Of a DNA stretch of 64,000 bases, positions 48,213 through 57,931 are shown one piece after another. This DNA comes from Streptococcus pneumoniae (lineage in GTDB: Bacteria; Bacillota; Bacilli; Lactobacillales; Streptococcaceae), in contig NZ_CRPU01000002.1 of assembly GCF_001096185.1 (NCBI RefSeq), forward strand, positions 124,001 through 188,000, in the 5' to 3' direction. The notes beneath the pieces were generated by a model. That model had not been told where the DNA came from. It was given only the letters and a program-made list of their open reading frames with translations, and made no database searches. A program made the translations under genes and the position numbers. Positions within the stretch are counted from its first letter, which is position 1. The number at the start of each line of letters is the position of its first letter.

Positions 48213-49316
48213 ATGGTTAAATATGGTGTTGTTGGAACAGGGTATTTTGGAGCTGAATTGGCTCGTTATATGCAAAAGAATGATGGAGCAGAGATTACTC
48301 TTCTCTATGATCCAGATAATGCAGAGGCGATTGCAGAAGAATTGGGAGCAAAAGTAGCAAGTTCCCTAGATGAGTTGGTTTCTAGCGATGAAGTAGATTG
48401 TGTTATCGTCGCAACTCCAAATAATCTTCATAAGGAACCAGTTATTAAGGCTGCACAGCATGGTAAAAATGTTTTCTGTGAAAAACCAATTGCGCTTTCT
48501 TATCAAGATTGTCGCGAGATGGTAGATGCATGTAAAGAAAACAATGTAACCTTTATGGCAGGACATATTATGAATTTCTTTAATGGTGTCCATCATGCAA
48601 AAGAACTCATTAATCAAGGAGTCATCGGAGACGTTCTATATTGTCACACAGCTCGTAATGGTTGGGAAGAACAACAACCGTCCGTATCATGGAAAAAAAT
48701 TCGTGAAAAATCAGGTGGTCACTTGTATCACCATATCCATGAGTTGGATTGCGTGCAATTCCTTATGGGGGGCATGCCTGAAACTGTAACCATGACAGGT
48801 GGAAATGTAGCCCATGAAGGTGAACATTTCGGTGATGAAGATGATATGATTTTTGTCAATATGGAATTTTCTAATAAGCGTTTTGCCTTGTTAGAATGGG
48901 GTTCAGCTTATCGTTGGGGTGAACATTATGTCTTAATCCAAGGAACCAAAGGTGCCATCCGCTTAGACTTATTCAACTGTAAAGGAACTCTTAAGCTAGA
49001 TGGACAAGAAAGCTATTTCTTGATTCATGAATCACAAGAAGAAGATGATGATCGTACTCGTATCTATCATAGTACAGAGATGGACGGAGCAATTGCTTAT
49101 GGTAAACCAGGTAAACGTACTCCATTATGGTTATCATCTGTCATTGATAAAGAAATGCGCTATCTGCATGAGATTATGCAAGGAGCTCCAGTATCAGAAG
49201 AATTTGCAAAACTATTGACAGGTGAAGCTGCCCTAGAAGCAATTGCCACTGCAGATGCTTGTACCCAGTCTATGTTTGAAGATCGCAAAGTAAAATTGTC
49301 AGAAATTGTAAACTAA
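48213..49316 (+). CDS. Gfo/Idh/MocA oxidoreductase, probable 2,7-anhydro-Neu5Ac converting enzyme
   Basis: A 367-residue NAD(P)-binding enzyme. The N-terminal Rossmann motif is GVVGTGYFGAELARYM, the family EKP motif is FCEKPIALSYQDC (about 94-106), and the active-site block is GGHLYHHIHELDCVQFLMGG (about 168-187). Enzymes of this family in nan clusters (RgNanOx, YjhC) turn 2,7-anhydro-Neu5Ac into Neu5Ac through a redox cycle; this assignment is by context and motif. It closes the first ABC operon. Confidence 0.85.
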   Translation: MVKYGVVGTGYFGAELARYMQKNDGAEITLLYDPDNAEAIAEELGAKVASSLDELVSSDEVDCVIVATPNNLHKEPVIKAAQHGKNVFCEKPIALSYQDCREMVDACKENNVTFMAGHIMNFFNGVHHAKELINQGVIGDVLYCHTARNGWEEQQPSVSWKKIREKSGGHLYHHIHELDCVQFLMGGMPETVTMTGGNVAHEGEHFGDEDDMIFVNMEFSNKRFALLEWGSAYRWGEHYVLIQGTKGAIRLDLFNCKGTLKLDGQESYFLIHESQEEDDDRTRIYHSTEMDGAIAYGKPGKRTPLWLSSVIDKEMRYLHEIMQGAPVSEEFAKLLTGEAALEAIATADACTQSMFEDRKVKLSEIVN

Positions 49317-49354
49317 ATTTTAGTATTCTCCTATTATAGGTCGACTTGCTCCTC

Positions 49355-49454
49355 TGAAAGTACTTTTAGAGGAGCTGTTTGACTTGGCTAGTTTTTGAAA
49401 CTGAAATCTATTCTACTACAAACTCTTGAAAGCGTTTTATTTTTAAGGTATAAT
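49355..49454 (+). promoter_or_regulatory. nan promoter 3 (nanE-sat)
   Basis: Upstream box TGAAAGTACTTTTA (49355-49368), second box TTGAAACTGAAATCTA (49395-49410), -35 TTGAAA (49426-49431), 17-bp spacer and -10 TATAAT (49449-49454). Offsets between parts are identical to nan promoter 1. A cre-like TGAAAGCGTTTTA overlaps the -35. Confidence 0.8.
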
Positions 49455-49496
49455 AATCTCATAGAAACAAAGAAAAAAGGAAAAGGAGGAAAGAGG

Positions 49497-50195
49497 ATGC
49501 CACAGATTAGCAAAGAAGCCTTGATTGAGCAAATCAAAGATGGAATCATCGTTTCTTGTCAGGCTCTTCCTCATGAACCGCTTTATACAGAAGCGGGAGG
49601 GGTGATTCCCTTGCTGGTCAAAGCGGCTGAGCAAGGTGGAGCAGTCGGTATCCGAGCCAATAGTGTTCGCGATATTAAGGAAATCAAGGAAGTCACCAAA
49701 CTTCCGATTATTGGGATAATCAAACGAGATTATCCGCCACAAGAACCCTTCATCACGGCTACCATGAAAGAAGTTGATGAATTGGCAGAACTGGACATCG
49801 AGGTAATTGCTCTGGATTGTACCAAGCGTGAACGCTACGATGGTTTGGAGATTCAAGACTTCATTCGTCAGGTCAAGGAGAAATATCCTAACCAGCTCTT
49901 GATGGCGGACACCAGTACTTTTGAAGAAGGATTGGCAGCGGTTGAAGCAGGAATTGACTTTGTCGGAACAACCTTATCAGGCTACACATCCTACAGTCCA
50001 AAAGTAGACGGTCCAGATTTTGAACTCATCAAAAAACTCTGCGATGCAGGTGTAGATGTCATTGCAGAAGGGAAAATTCATACACCAGAACAAGCCAAAC
50101 AAATCCTTGAATATGGAGTGCGAGGCATCGTTGTTGGTGGCGCTATTACTAGACCAAAAGAGATTACAGAACGCTTTGTTGCTGGTCTCAAATAA
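49497..50195 (+). CDS. nanE: N-acetylmannosamine-6-phosphate 2-epimerase
   Basis: A 232-residue TIM-barrel enzyme that converts ManNAc-6-P to GlcNAc-6-P. Motifs: [30 protein letters not shown] (catalytic Lys about 68), [25 protein letters not shown] and [17 protein letters not shown]. The ATG at 49497 follows AAAGGAGGAAAGAGG; the frame is open further upstream into the promoter. The PTS gene that I recall downstream of nanE in pneumococci is missing. Confidence 0.95.
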   Translation: MPQISKEALIEQIKDGIIVSCQALPHEPLYTEAGGVIPLLVKAAEQGGAVGIRANSVRDIKEIKEVTKLPIIGIIKRDYPPQEPFITATMKEVDELAELDIEVIALDCTKRERYDGLEIQDFIRQVKEKYPNQLLMADTSTFEEGLAAVEAGIDFVGTTLSGYTSYSPKVDGPDFELIKKLCDAGVDVIAEGKIHTPEQAKQILEYGVRGIVVGGAITRPKEITERFVAGLK

Positions 50196-50294
50196 CACAA
50201 TCTTAAAAAAGAGGAGAGTGGTGGATGAGTAGGATGAAATGAAATCGCATACAAGAAATAAAGAACTCATTATCCAAGTTGGATACGCTTATAA

Positions 50295-51638
<1,344 letters not shown>

Positions 51639-51689
51639 TCCTTAGTTATTCTATAAAAAGTAGTTTTTTAAAGAAGCTAAGAGTGTATA

Positions 51690-51736
51690 CCCCCTTTTCC
51701 CTCTACACAGATAGTGTAAGAAAAGGGGGCTTTTGT
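51690..51736 (+). terminator. Partial terminator between satA and satB
   Basis: CCCCCTTTT/AAAAGGGGG stem with an inner CTACAC-AGATA-GTGTAAG stem and a CTTTTGTTT end. It lies inside the sat operon and probably reduces, not stops, transcription of satBC. Confidence 0.85.
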
Positions 51737-51868
51737 TTAAAATGTAAGAAACTGTCACGAAATTAAAATGAAGTTCTTACATAAGCGAACCATAAAAAAT
51801 TTCATTTTGATTTTAAAACAGTTCAAGAAAGTCAAAAAATTATTCTATTTGAAAGAGAGGTGCCGACT

Positions 51869-52756
51869 GTGAAAGTCAATAAAATTCGTATGCGGGAAAC
51901 AGTGATTTCCTATGCTTTCCTAGCACCAGTGTTGTTCTTCTTTATTATCTTTGTTTTAGCACCAATGATTATGGGCTTCATCACAAGTTTCTTTAACTAT
52001 TCTATGACTAGTTTCCAATTTGTGGGCTTAGATAACTATGTCCGTATGTTTAAAGATCCTGTCTTTGCAAAATCTCTGATTAACACAGTTATTTTGGTTA
52101 TTGGATCTGTGCCAGTTGTTGTTCTGTTCTCACTCTTTGTAGCATCGCAAACCTATCACCAAAATGCCATTGCCAGATCCTTCTACCGTTTTGTCTTCTT
52201 CCTTCCTGTTGTAACAGGTAGTGTTGCCGTAACGGTTGTATGGAAATGGATTTATGATCCATTATCAGGGATTCTCAACTTTGTGCTTAAATCAAGTCAT
52301 ATCATTACTCAAAACATTTCATGGCTTGGTGATAAGCACTGGGCATTGATGGCGATTATGATTATTCTCTTGACCACTTCAGTTGGTCAGCCCATCATCC
52401 TTTATATCGCTGCTATGGGGAATATTGACAATTCACTGGTTGAAGCGGCGCGTGTTGATGGTGCAACTGAGTTTCAAGTTTTCTGGAAGATTAAATGGCC
52501 AAGCCTTCTTCCAACAACTCTTTATATTGCAATCATCACAACAATTAACTCCTTCCAGTGTTTCGCCTTGATTCAGCTTTTGACATCTGGTGGTCCAAAC
52601 TACTCAACAAGTACCTTGATGTACTACCTGTACGAAAAAGCCTTCCAATTGACAGAATACGGCTATGCCAACACCATTGGTGTCTTCTTGGCAGTCATGA
52701 TTGCTATCGTAAGCTTTGTTCAATTTAAAGTACTTGGAAACGACGTAGAATACTAA
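51869..52756 (+). CDS. satB: Sialic acid ABC permease SatB
   Basis: A 295-residue MalF-type permease with six helices; EAA loop DNSLVEAARVDGATEFQVFW (about 190-209). It starts with GTG, 8 bp after GAGAGG. Together with SatC it forms the channel for Neu5Ac delivered by SatA. Confidence 0.9.
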   Translation: MKVNKIRMRETVISYAFLAPVLFFFIIFVLAPMIMGFITSFFNYSMTSFQFVGLDNYVRMFKDPVFAKSLINTVILVIGSVPVVVLFSLFVASQTYHQNAIARSFYRFVFFLPVVTGSVAVTVVWKWIYDPLSGILNFVLKSSHIITQNISWLGDKHWALMAIMIILLTTSVGQPIILYIAAMGNIDNSLVEAARVDGATEFQVFWKIKWPSLLPTTLYIAIITTINSFQCFALIQLLTSGGPNYSTSTLMYYLYEKAFQLTEYGYANTIGVFLAVMIAIVSFVQFKVLGNDVEY

Positions 52757-52771
52757 AGAAAGGAGACAGTT

Positions 52772-53611
52772 ATGCAATCTACAGAAAAAAAACCATTAAC
52801 AGCCTTTACTGTTATTTCAACAATCATTTTGCTCTTGTTGACTGTGCTGTTCATCTTTCCATTCTACTGGATTTTGACAGGGGCATTCAAGTCACAGCCT
52901 GATACCATTATGATTCCGCCACAATGGTTCCCTAAAATGCCAACCATGGAAAACTTCCAACAACTTATGGTGCAGAACCCTGCCTTGCAATGGATGTGGA
53001 ACTCAGTATTTATCTCATTGGTAACCATGTTCTTAGTCTGTGCAACCTCATCTCTAGCAGGTTATGTATTGGCTAAAAAACGTTTCTATGGTCAACGCAT
53101 TCTATTTGCTATCTTTATAGCTGCTATGGCGCTTCCAAAACAAGTTGTCCTTGTACCATTGGTACGTATCGTCAACTTCATGGGAATTCATGACACTCTT
53201 TGGGCAGTTATTTTGCCTTTGATTGGATGGCCATTTGGGGTCTTCCTCATGAAACAATTCAGTGAAAATATCCCTACAGAATTGCTCGAATCAGCTAAGA
53301 TTGATGGCTGTGGTGAGATTCGTACCTTCTGGAGCGTAGCCTTCCCGATTGTGAAACCAGGGTTTGCAGCCCTTGCAATCTTTACCTTCATCAATACTTG
53401 GAATGACTACTTCATGCAATTGGTAATGTTGACTTCACGTAACAATTTGACCATCTCACTTGGGGTTGCGACCATGCAGGCTGAAATGGCAACCAACTAT
53501 GGTTTGATTATGGCAGGAGCTGCCCTTGCTGCCGTGCCAATTGTAACAGTCTTCCTAGTCTTCCAGAAATCCTTCACACAAGGGATTACTATGGGAGCGG
53601 TCAAAGGATAA
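52772..53611 (+). CDS. satC: Sialic acid ABC permease SatC
   Basis: A 279-residue MalG-type permease with six helices; EAA loop PTELLESAKIDGCGEIRTFW (about 168-187). It begins 15 bp after satB with a GAAAGGAGA site. The operon encodes no ATPase. Confidence 0.9.
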   Translation: MQSTEKKPLTAFTVISTIILLLLTVLFIFPFYWILTGAFKSQPDTIMIPPQWFPKMPTMENFQQLMVQNPALQWMWNSVFISLVTMFLVCATSSLAGYVLAKKRFYGQRILFAIFIAAMALPKQVVLVPLVRIVNFMGIHDTLWAVILPLIGWPFGVFLMKQFSENIPTELLESAKIDGCGEIRTFWSVAFPIVKPGFAALAIFTFINTWNDYFMQLVMLTSRNNLTISLGVATMQAEMATNYGLIMAGAALAAVPIVTVFLVFQKSFTQGITMGAVKG

Positions 53612-53614
53612 TAC

Positions 53615-53716
53615 TCTGCGAAAATCGAATGCAAACTAGGTCAGCGTCACCTTGCCATACTTAAGTATTGCCTGCGGTTAGCTTCCTAGTTTGTTCTTCA
53701 ATTTTCATTGAGTATA
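53615..53716. repeat. BOX element, short
   Basis: Begins ACTCTGCGAAAATCGAATG and ends TTCAATTTTCATTGAGTATA; boxA and boxC are joined without a boxB core. It follows satC directly. Confidence 0.75.
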
Positions 53717-53732
53717 AGAGAATATAGAGGTT

Positions 53733-53791
53733 ATAAGTGTCTACAAAATGTTGGGTATTTGCTTACCTTAGAGATTTTGTCAGACACTTAT
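53733..53791. repeat. Long imperfect inverted repeat before the second yhcH
   Basis: ATAAGTGTCT pairs with AGACACTTAT, and inside it ACAAAAT pairs with ATTTTGT, with one bulged C; the loop holds a further GGTA/TACC stem. Total 17 bp plus 4 bp. No T-run, so not a usual terminator. It may be a small mobile element or a 5' UTR structure. Confidence 0.65.
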
Positions 53792-53838
53792 CAACTTAAG
53801 AATGGTTTTAGTTAACTATCAGAAACGAAGGAAAGAGT

Positions 53839-54291
53839 ATGATTTTTGACGATTTGAAAAATATTAGCTTCTATAAAGGGATTCATCCCAATCTTGACAA
53901 GGCAATTGATTATCTTTATGAACATCGTAAAGATTCATTCGAGTTAGGAAAATATGATATTGATGGTGACAAGGTCTTTCTAGTTGTTCAAGAAAATGTC
54001 CTAAATAAAGCTGAAAATGACCAGTTTGAACATCACAAGAACTATGCAGACTTGCATTTGTTGGTAGAAGGGCATGAATATTCGAGCTACGGTTCACGTA
54101 TCAAAGACGAGGCAGTAGCATTTGACGAAGCAAGTGACATTGGTTTTGTCCATTGTCATGAACACTACCCACTCTTATTGGGTTATCACAATTTTGCGAT
54201 TTTCTTCCCAGGAGAGCCACATCAACCAAATGGTTATGCAGGTATGGAAGATCAAGTTCGCAAGTATTTGTTTAAAATTTTAATTGATTAA
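53839..54291 (+). CDS. YhcH/YjgK/YiaL family protein, second copy
   Basis: A 150-residue DUF386 protein with the same layout as the one at 44567: LGKYDIDGDKVFLVVQENV, FEHHKNYADLHLLVEGHEYS and FAIFFPGEPHQPNGY. The two share the His/Glu metal-site pattern but differ widely elsewhere, so they may act on different sialic acid forms. It follows the sat operon. Confidence 0.88.
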   Translation: MIFDDLKNISFYKGIHPNLDKAIDYLYEHRKDSFELGKYDIDGDKVFLVVQENVLNKAENDQFEHHKNYADLHLLVEGHEYSSYGSRIKDEAVAFDEASDIGFVHCHEHYPLLLGYHNFAIFFPGEPHQPNGYAGMEDQVRKYLFKILID

Positions 54292-54365
54292 AAATAGGAT
54301 GAATTGTTTTTTTGTAAAGCTTTGATAATACTCTACCATGAAATTGATCTTTGTGAGGTAGAGAA

Positions 54366-54962
54366 ATGAGAATAAAATATTTAAAAATTGGTATCTTCTT
54401 GTCAGTCTGTTTATTGCTAATGAGTAATATTTTACCTTCAATTGTGTATGCGAATGAAGTCTCGCATATCCAAACTATACAGTCAGAAATGGATCGAATA
54501 GATGCAAAATTATCTCAAAATTACTTGCTAACTGAACAAGAAATTAAGGATTTGGTGGAAGATAGCAAAGGAGTCTATCCAGACATATCAGATGAACGTA
54601 AAATTGAATTGCTAGAAATGGTATCTTCTAAGTATGCTGCAAGAGCTAGTTTCTTAGATGGAAAGGGAATTACAGTTAATGAGATGGCTTGGATAATTAA
54701 GGGCATTGTGACTGGATTGATTGGTAAATACATAAAATTAGGTACTTATGCGGCTAAGTATGGTATTAGTATGGCGCGCTCGATCTTAAGTAGGGCAGCT
54801 GCAACTGCAGCAGCAAGAGTAGGATTATTGACCAAGATTTCTGGATGGATTTTACAAATAGCTGTGAATGTAGCTGATGTATATGGTAATTTTGCCTACA
54901 ATATTGCTGCAGCTTGGGATGCACATGATAAAATCCCTAACAATGGTCGTATAAACTTTTAA
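54366..54962 (+). CDS. Secreted protein of unknown function, bacteriocin-like build
   Basis: A 198-residue protein. A signal peptide (about 1-29, ending VYA-NEV) leads to an acidic helical stretch (about 30-100), then an Ala/Gly/Ile-rich amphipathic half (GIVTGLIGKYIKLGTYAAKY, SRAAATAAARVGLLTKISGW) and a tail, AAAWDAHDKIPNNGRINF. The shape resembles large Sec-secreted bacteriocins (streptococcin A-M57 or geobacillin-26 type), but no family was securely recognised. A small membrane protein follows 10 bp later, as an immunity partner would. Confidence 0.6.
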   Translation: MRIKYLKIGIFLSVCLLLMSNILPSIVYANEVSHIQTIQSEMDRIDAKLSQNYLLTEQEIKDLVEDSKGVYPDISDERKIELLEMVSSKYAARASFLDGKGITVNEMAWIIKGIVTGLIGKYIKLGTYAAKYGISMARSILSRAAATAAARVGLLTKISGWILQIAVNVADVYGNFAYNIAAAWDAHDKIPNNGRINF

Positions 54963-54971
54963 AATGCGAGA

Positions 54972-55190
54972 ATGAAAGCACTTTGTATTTTTTTATTGAA
55001 AGCACTTTGTATTTTTTTATTGAATATGTTAGCTTGGACAGTGCTTGCAATGATAATCCGTGGAGGGCTAGATGGATTTAATGAGCATACTTGGAGTACT
55101 ATTTTAATTGCTTCGCTGTCCGGGATATATATAGATTATATGTCCATAGATAAAAGTAGAAAAAAGTCCAAAAGAAAAAAGAAAAAATAG
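54972..55190 (+). CDS. Small membrane protein with duplicated N-terminus, possible immunity protein
   Basis: A 72-residue protein whose first 17 residues are two copies of KALCIFLL, encoded by a perfect 24-bp tandem repeat (54974-54997 and 54998-55021). Two hydrophobic segments (about 2-30 and 42-55) and a strongly basic tail (KSRKKSKRKKKK) follow. Its position after the secreted protein suggests a toxin-immunity pair (inference). Confidence 0.55.
   Translation: MKALCIFLLKALCIFLLNMLAWTVLAMIIRGGLDGFNEHTWSTILIASLSGIYIDYMSIDKSRKKSKRKKKK
54974..55021 (+). repeat. 24-bp perfect tandem duplication
   Basis: Two identical 24-bp units (GAAAGCACTTTGTATTTTTT plus TATT), in frame in the 72-residue ORF. 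The unit adds eight residues to the first membrane segment. Confidence 0.95.
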
Positions 55191-55272
55191 ATTTGTTCAT
55201 GGTAGGGACTTATGAAAGCTTTACTGACAAAAAAGAAAACAGTTTACAAAGAAAAATGATGGAGGAGCAAAC

Positions 55273-55917
55273 ATGGCACAAAAAGGAGTAAGCCTTATCA
55301 AGGCAGCATTTGATACAGACAACTTTCTCATGCGTTTTAGTGAGAAAGTCTTGGACATCGTGACAGCCAATCTTCTTTTTGTCGTCTCTTGTTTGCCCAT
55401 CGTGACGATTGGAGTGGCTAAAATCAGCCTCTACGAGACCATGTTCGAAGTTAAGAAGAGCAGACGGGTGCCTGTTTTTAAAATCTATCTAAGATCTTTC
55501 AAGCAAAATCTGAAACTAGGTTTTCAGTTGGGGATGTTAGAATTAGGAATTGTATTTCTTACCTTTTCAGATCTCTATCTTTTCTGGGGTCAAACAGCTC
55601 TGCCCTTCCAATTGGTTAAAGCTATTTGTTTAGGTATTCTTATTTTCCTTACCATTATGATGCTGGCTAGCTATCCAATCGCTGCGCGCTATGATTTAAC
55701 TTGGAAAGAAGTGTTACAGAAAGGGCTTATCTTGGCTAGTTTTAACTTTCCTTGGTTCTTCCTCATGTTAGCCATTCTTGTCCTCATTGTGATGGTTCTT
55801 TATCTGTCCGCCTTCAGTCTACTCTTAGGTGGCTCAGTCTTCCTACTTTTTGGGTTTGGACTATTGGTCTTTATCCAGACTGGATTGATGGAGAAAATTT
55901 TCGCAAAATATCAATAG
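55273..55917 (+). CDS. DUF624 (YesL-like) membrane protein
   Basis: A 214-residue protein with about five hydrophobic helices. The family pattern is present: an N-terminal FSEKVLDIVTANLLFVVSCL, then VTIGVAKISLYETMFEVKKS and later FKIYLRSFKQNLKLGFQLGM. YesL-type proteins are commonly found with carbohydrate ABC transporters, role unknown. It lies between the sat region and nan promoter 4 with a GGAGGAG site. Confidence 0.82.
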   Translation: MAQKGVSLIKAAFDTDNFLMRFSEKVLDIVTANLLFVVSCLPIVTIGVAKISLYETMFEVKKSRRVPVFKIYLRSFKQNLKLGFQLGMLELGIVFLTFSDLYLFWGQTALPFQLVKAICLGILIFLTIMMLASYPIAARYDLTWKEVLQKGLILASFNFPWFFLMLAILVLIVMVLYLSAFSLLLGGSVFLLFGFGLLVFIQTGLMEKIFAKYQ

Positions 55918-55929
55918 GAGTCTTATTTC

Positions 55930-56029
55930 TGAAACTACTTTCAAAGGCTTCAAACGCTATTCTATAAGCTAGAAACTAAAATCTAAGTGTCTATAAGATA
56001 TTGAAAGCCTTTTCGGTAAAGTGTATACT
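55930..56029 (+). promoter_or_regulatory. nan promoter 4 (nanL-nanK)
   Basis: Upstream box TGAAACTACTTTCA (55930-55943, identical to promoter 1), second box TAGAAACTAAAATCTA (55970-55985), -35 TTGAAA (56001-56006), 17-bp spacer and -10 TATACT (56024-56029). All spacings equal those of promoters 1 and 3. Confidence 0.8.
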
Positions 56030-56086
56030 AAAGAAGTAAAGAAAGAATCTGCTTTAGCAGAAAATAAAAATAATAGGAGAAAATCT

Positions 56087-57004
56087 ATGTCAGATTTGAA
56101 AAAATACGAAGGTGTCATTCCAGCCTTCTACGCATGTTATGATGATCAAGGAGAAGTAAGTCCAGAGCGTACACGTGCCTTGGTTCAATACTTCATTGAT
56201 AAAGGTGTTCAAGGTCTTTATGTCAATGGTTCTTCTGGTGAATGTATCTACCAAAGTGTAGAAGACCGCAAGTTAATCTTGGAAGAAGTCATGGCAGTTG
56301 CTAAAGGTAAATTAACTATTATTGCCCATGTTGCTTGCAACAATACCAAAGATAGTATGGAACTGGCTCGCCACGCTGAAAGCTTGGGAGTAGATGCCAT
56401 TGCAACAATTCCACCAATTTACTTCCGCTTGCCTGAATACTCAGTTGCCAAATACTGGAACGATATCAGTTCTGCAGCTCCAAACACAGACTACGTGATC
56501 TACAACATTCCTCAATTGGCAGGGGTTGCTTTGACTCCAAGTCTTTATACCGAAATGTTGAAGAATCCTCGTGTTATCGGTGTGAAGAACTCTTCTATGC
56601 CAGTTCAAGATATCCAAACCTTTGTCAGCCTTGGTGGGGAAGACCATATCGTCTTTAACGGTCCAGATGAACAGTTCCTAGGTGGTCGCCTCATGGGTGC
56701 CAAAGCTGGTATCGGTGGTACTTATGGTGCTATGCCAGAACTCTTCTTGAAACTCAACCAATTGATTGCGGATAAAGATTTAGAAACAGCGCGTGAGTTA
56801 CAGTATGCTATCAACGCTATCATTGGTAAATTGACTGCTGCACATGGAAATATGTACGGTGTCATTAAAGAAGTCTTGAAGATCAATGAAGGATTGAATA
56901 TTGGTTCTGTTCGTTCACCATTGACGCCAGTAACGGAAGAAGATCGTCCAGTTGTAGAAGCAGCTGCAGCCTTGATTCGTGAAACCAAGGAGCGCTTCCT
57001 CTAA
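56087..57004 (+). CDS. nanL: N-acetylneuraminate lyase
   Basis: A 305-residue class I aldolase that splits Neu5Ac to ManNAc and pyruvate. The DapA/NanA fold shows GVIPAFYACYDDQGEVSPER, VNGSSGECIYQSVEDRKLIL, the catalytic Tyr in YVIYNIPQLAGVAL (about 137) and the Schiff-base Lys in PRVIGVKNSSM (about 165). The ATG at 56087 follows ATAGGAGA; the open frame upstream overlaps the promoter. It is co-transcribed with nanK. The gene is often called nanA in other bacteria; nanL avoids a clash with the neuraminidase. Confidence 0.95.
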   Translation: MSDLKKYEGVIPAFYACYDDQGEVSPERTRALVQYFIDKGVQGLYVNGSSGECIYQSVEDRKLILEEVMAVAKGKLTIIAHVACNNTKDSMELARHAESLGVDAIATIPPIYFRLPEYSVAKYWNDISSAAPNTDYVIYNIPQLAGVALTPSLYTEMLKNPRVIGVKNSSMPVQDIQTFVSLGGEDHIVFNGPDEQFLGGRLMGAKAGIGGTYGAMPELFLKLNQLIADKDLETARELQYAINAIIGKLTAAHGNMYGVIKEVLKINEGLNIGSVRSPLTPVTEEDRPVVEAAAALIRETKERFL

Positions 57005-57021
57005 TCCATAAGGAGGTATTT

Positions 57022-57906
57022 ATGACACACTACGTTGCAATTGATATAGGTGGAACCAACATCAAGTATGGTTTGGTTGATCAAGAGGGGCAACTTCTTG
57101 AATCGCATGAAATGCCAACTGAAGCGTATAAGGGTGGACCTCATATCTTACAAAAAACCAAAGATATTGTAGCCAGCTATTTAGAAAAAGGCCCAGTAGC
57201 AGGTGTTGCCATTTCTTCTGCAGGAATGGTGGATCCTGATAAGGGGGAAATTTTCTACGCTGGACCTCAGATTCCAAATTATGCAGGAACCCAGTTCAAG
57301 AAGGAAATCGAAGAAAGCTTTGCTATTCCTTGTGAGATTGAAAATGATGTCAACTGTGCAGGTCTGGCTGAGGCAGTATCTGGTTCAGGTAAGGGAGCAA
57401 GTGTCACCCTTTGCTTGACCATTGGAACAGGTATCGGTGGTTGCTTGATTATGGATGGGAAGGTTTTCCATGGATTTAGCAATTCAGCCTGCGAAGTTGG
57501 TTATATGCATATGCAGGATGGAGCGTTTCAAGATTTGGCTTCTACAACAGCCTTGGTGGAGTATGTAGCAGCAGCTCATGGAGATCCAGTTGACCAGTGG
57601 AATGGTCGTCGTATCTTTAAGGAAGCTACGGAAGGCAATAAACTCTGCATGGAAGGTATTGACCGTATGGTTGACTATCTAGGAAAAGGTCTGGCAAATA
57701 TTTGCTATGTGGCCAATCCAGAAGTGGTTATTCTTGGTGGTGGTATCATGGGGCAAGAGGCGATTCTCAAACCTAAGATCCGTACAGCCTTGAAAGAAGC
57801 CTTGGTGCCAAGCCTAGCTGAAAAAACACGATTAGAATTTGCCCATCACCAGAATACAGCAGGTATGCTTGGTGCATATTATCATTTTAAGACAAAACAA
57901 TCCTAG
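57022..57906 (+). CDS. nanK: N-acetylmannosamine kinase, ROK family
   Basis: A 294-residue ROK kinase: YVAIDIGGTNIKYGLVDQEG at the N-terminus, LCLTIGTGIGGCLIMDGKVF (about 130-149) and VVILGGGIMGQ near the end. The Cys-rich ROK zinc motif is absent, as in some kinases of this family; CEVGYMH keeps the Glu-x-Gly-x-x-His core. It phosphorylates ManNAc made by NanL, feeding NanE. Its stop lies inside a bidirectional terminator. Confidence 0.9.
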   Translation: MTHYVAIDIGGTNIKYGLVDQEGQLLESHEMPTEAYKGGPHILQKTKDIVASYLEKGPVAGVAISSAGMVDPDKGEIFYAGPQIPNYAGTQFKKEIEESFAIPCEIENDVNCAGLAEAVSGSGKGASVTLCLTIGTGIGGCLIMDGKVFHGFSNSACEVGYMHMQDGAFQDLASTTALVEYVAAAHGDPVDQWNGRRIFKEATEGNKLCMEGIDRMVDYLGKGLANICYVANPEVVILGGGIMGQEAILKPKIRTALKEALVPSLAEKTRLEFAHHQNTAGMLGAYYHFKTKQS

Positions 57907-57931
57907 TTTGGCTCAGCCAAACTAGGATTTT
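57902..57931. terminator. Bidirectional terminator nanK/nanR
   Basis: Perfect 11-bp stem CCTAGTTTGGC/GCCAAACTAGG with a TCA loop and ATTTT; it overlaps the last codon of nanK and the nanR stop. Confidence 0.9.

Noticed and set aside
49395-49496. Upstream extension of nanE
   Set aside because: It overlaps the promoter -35 and -10; the ATG at 49497 has a strong ribosome site.
54366-54962. Class II double-glycine bacteriocin
   Set aside because: The leader is a Sec signal peptide, there is no Gly-Gly site, and the protein is too long.
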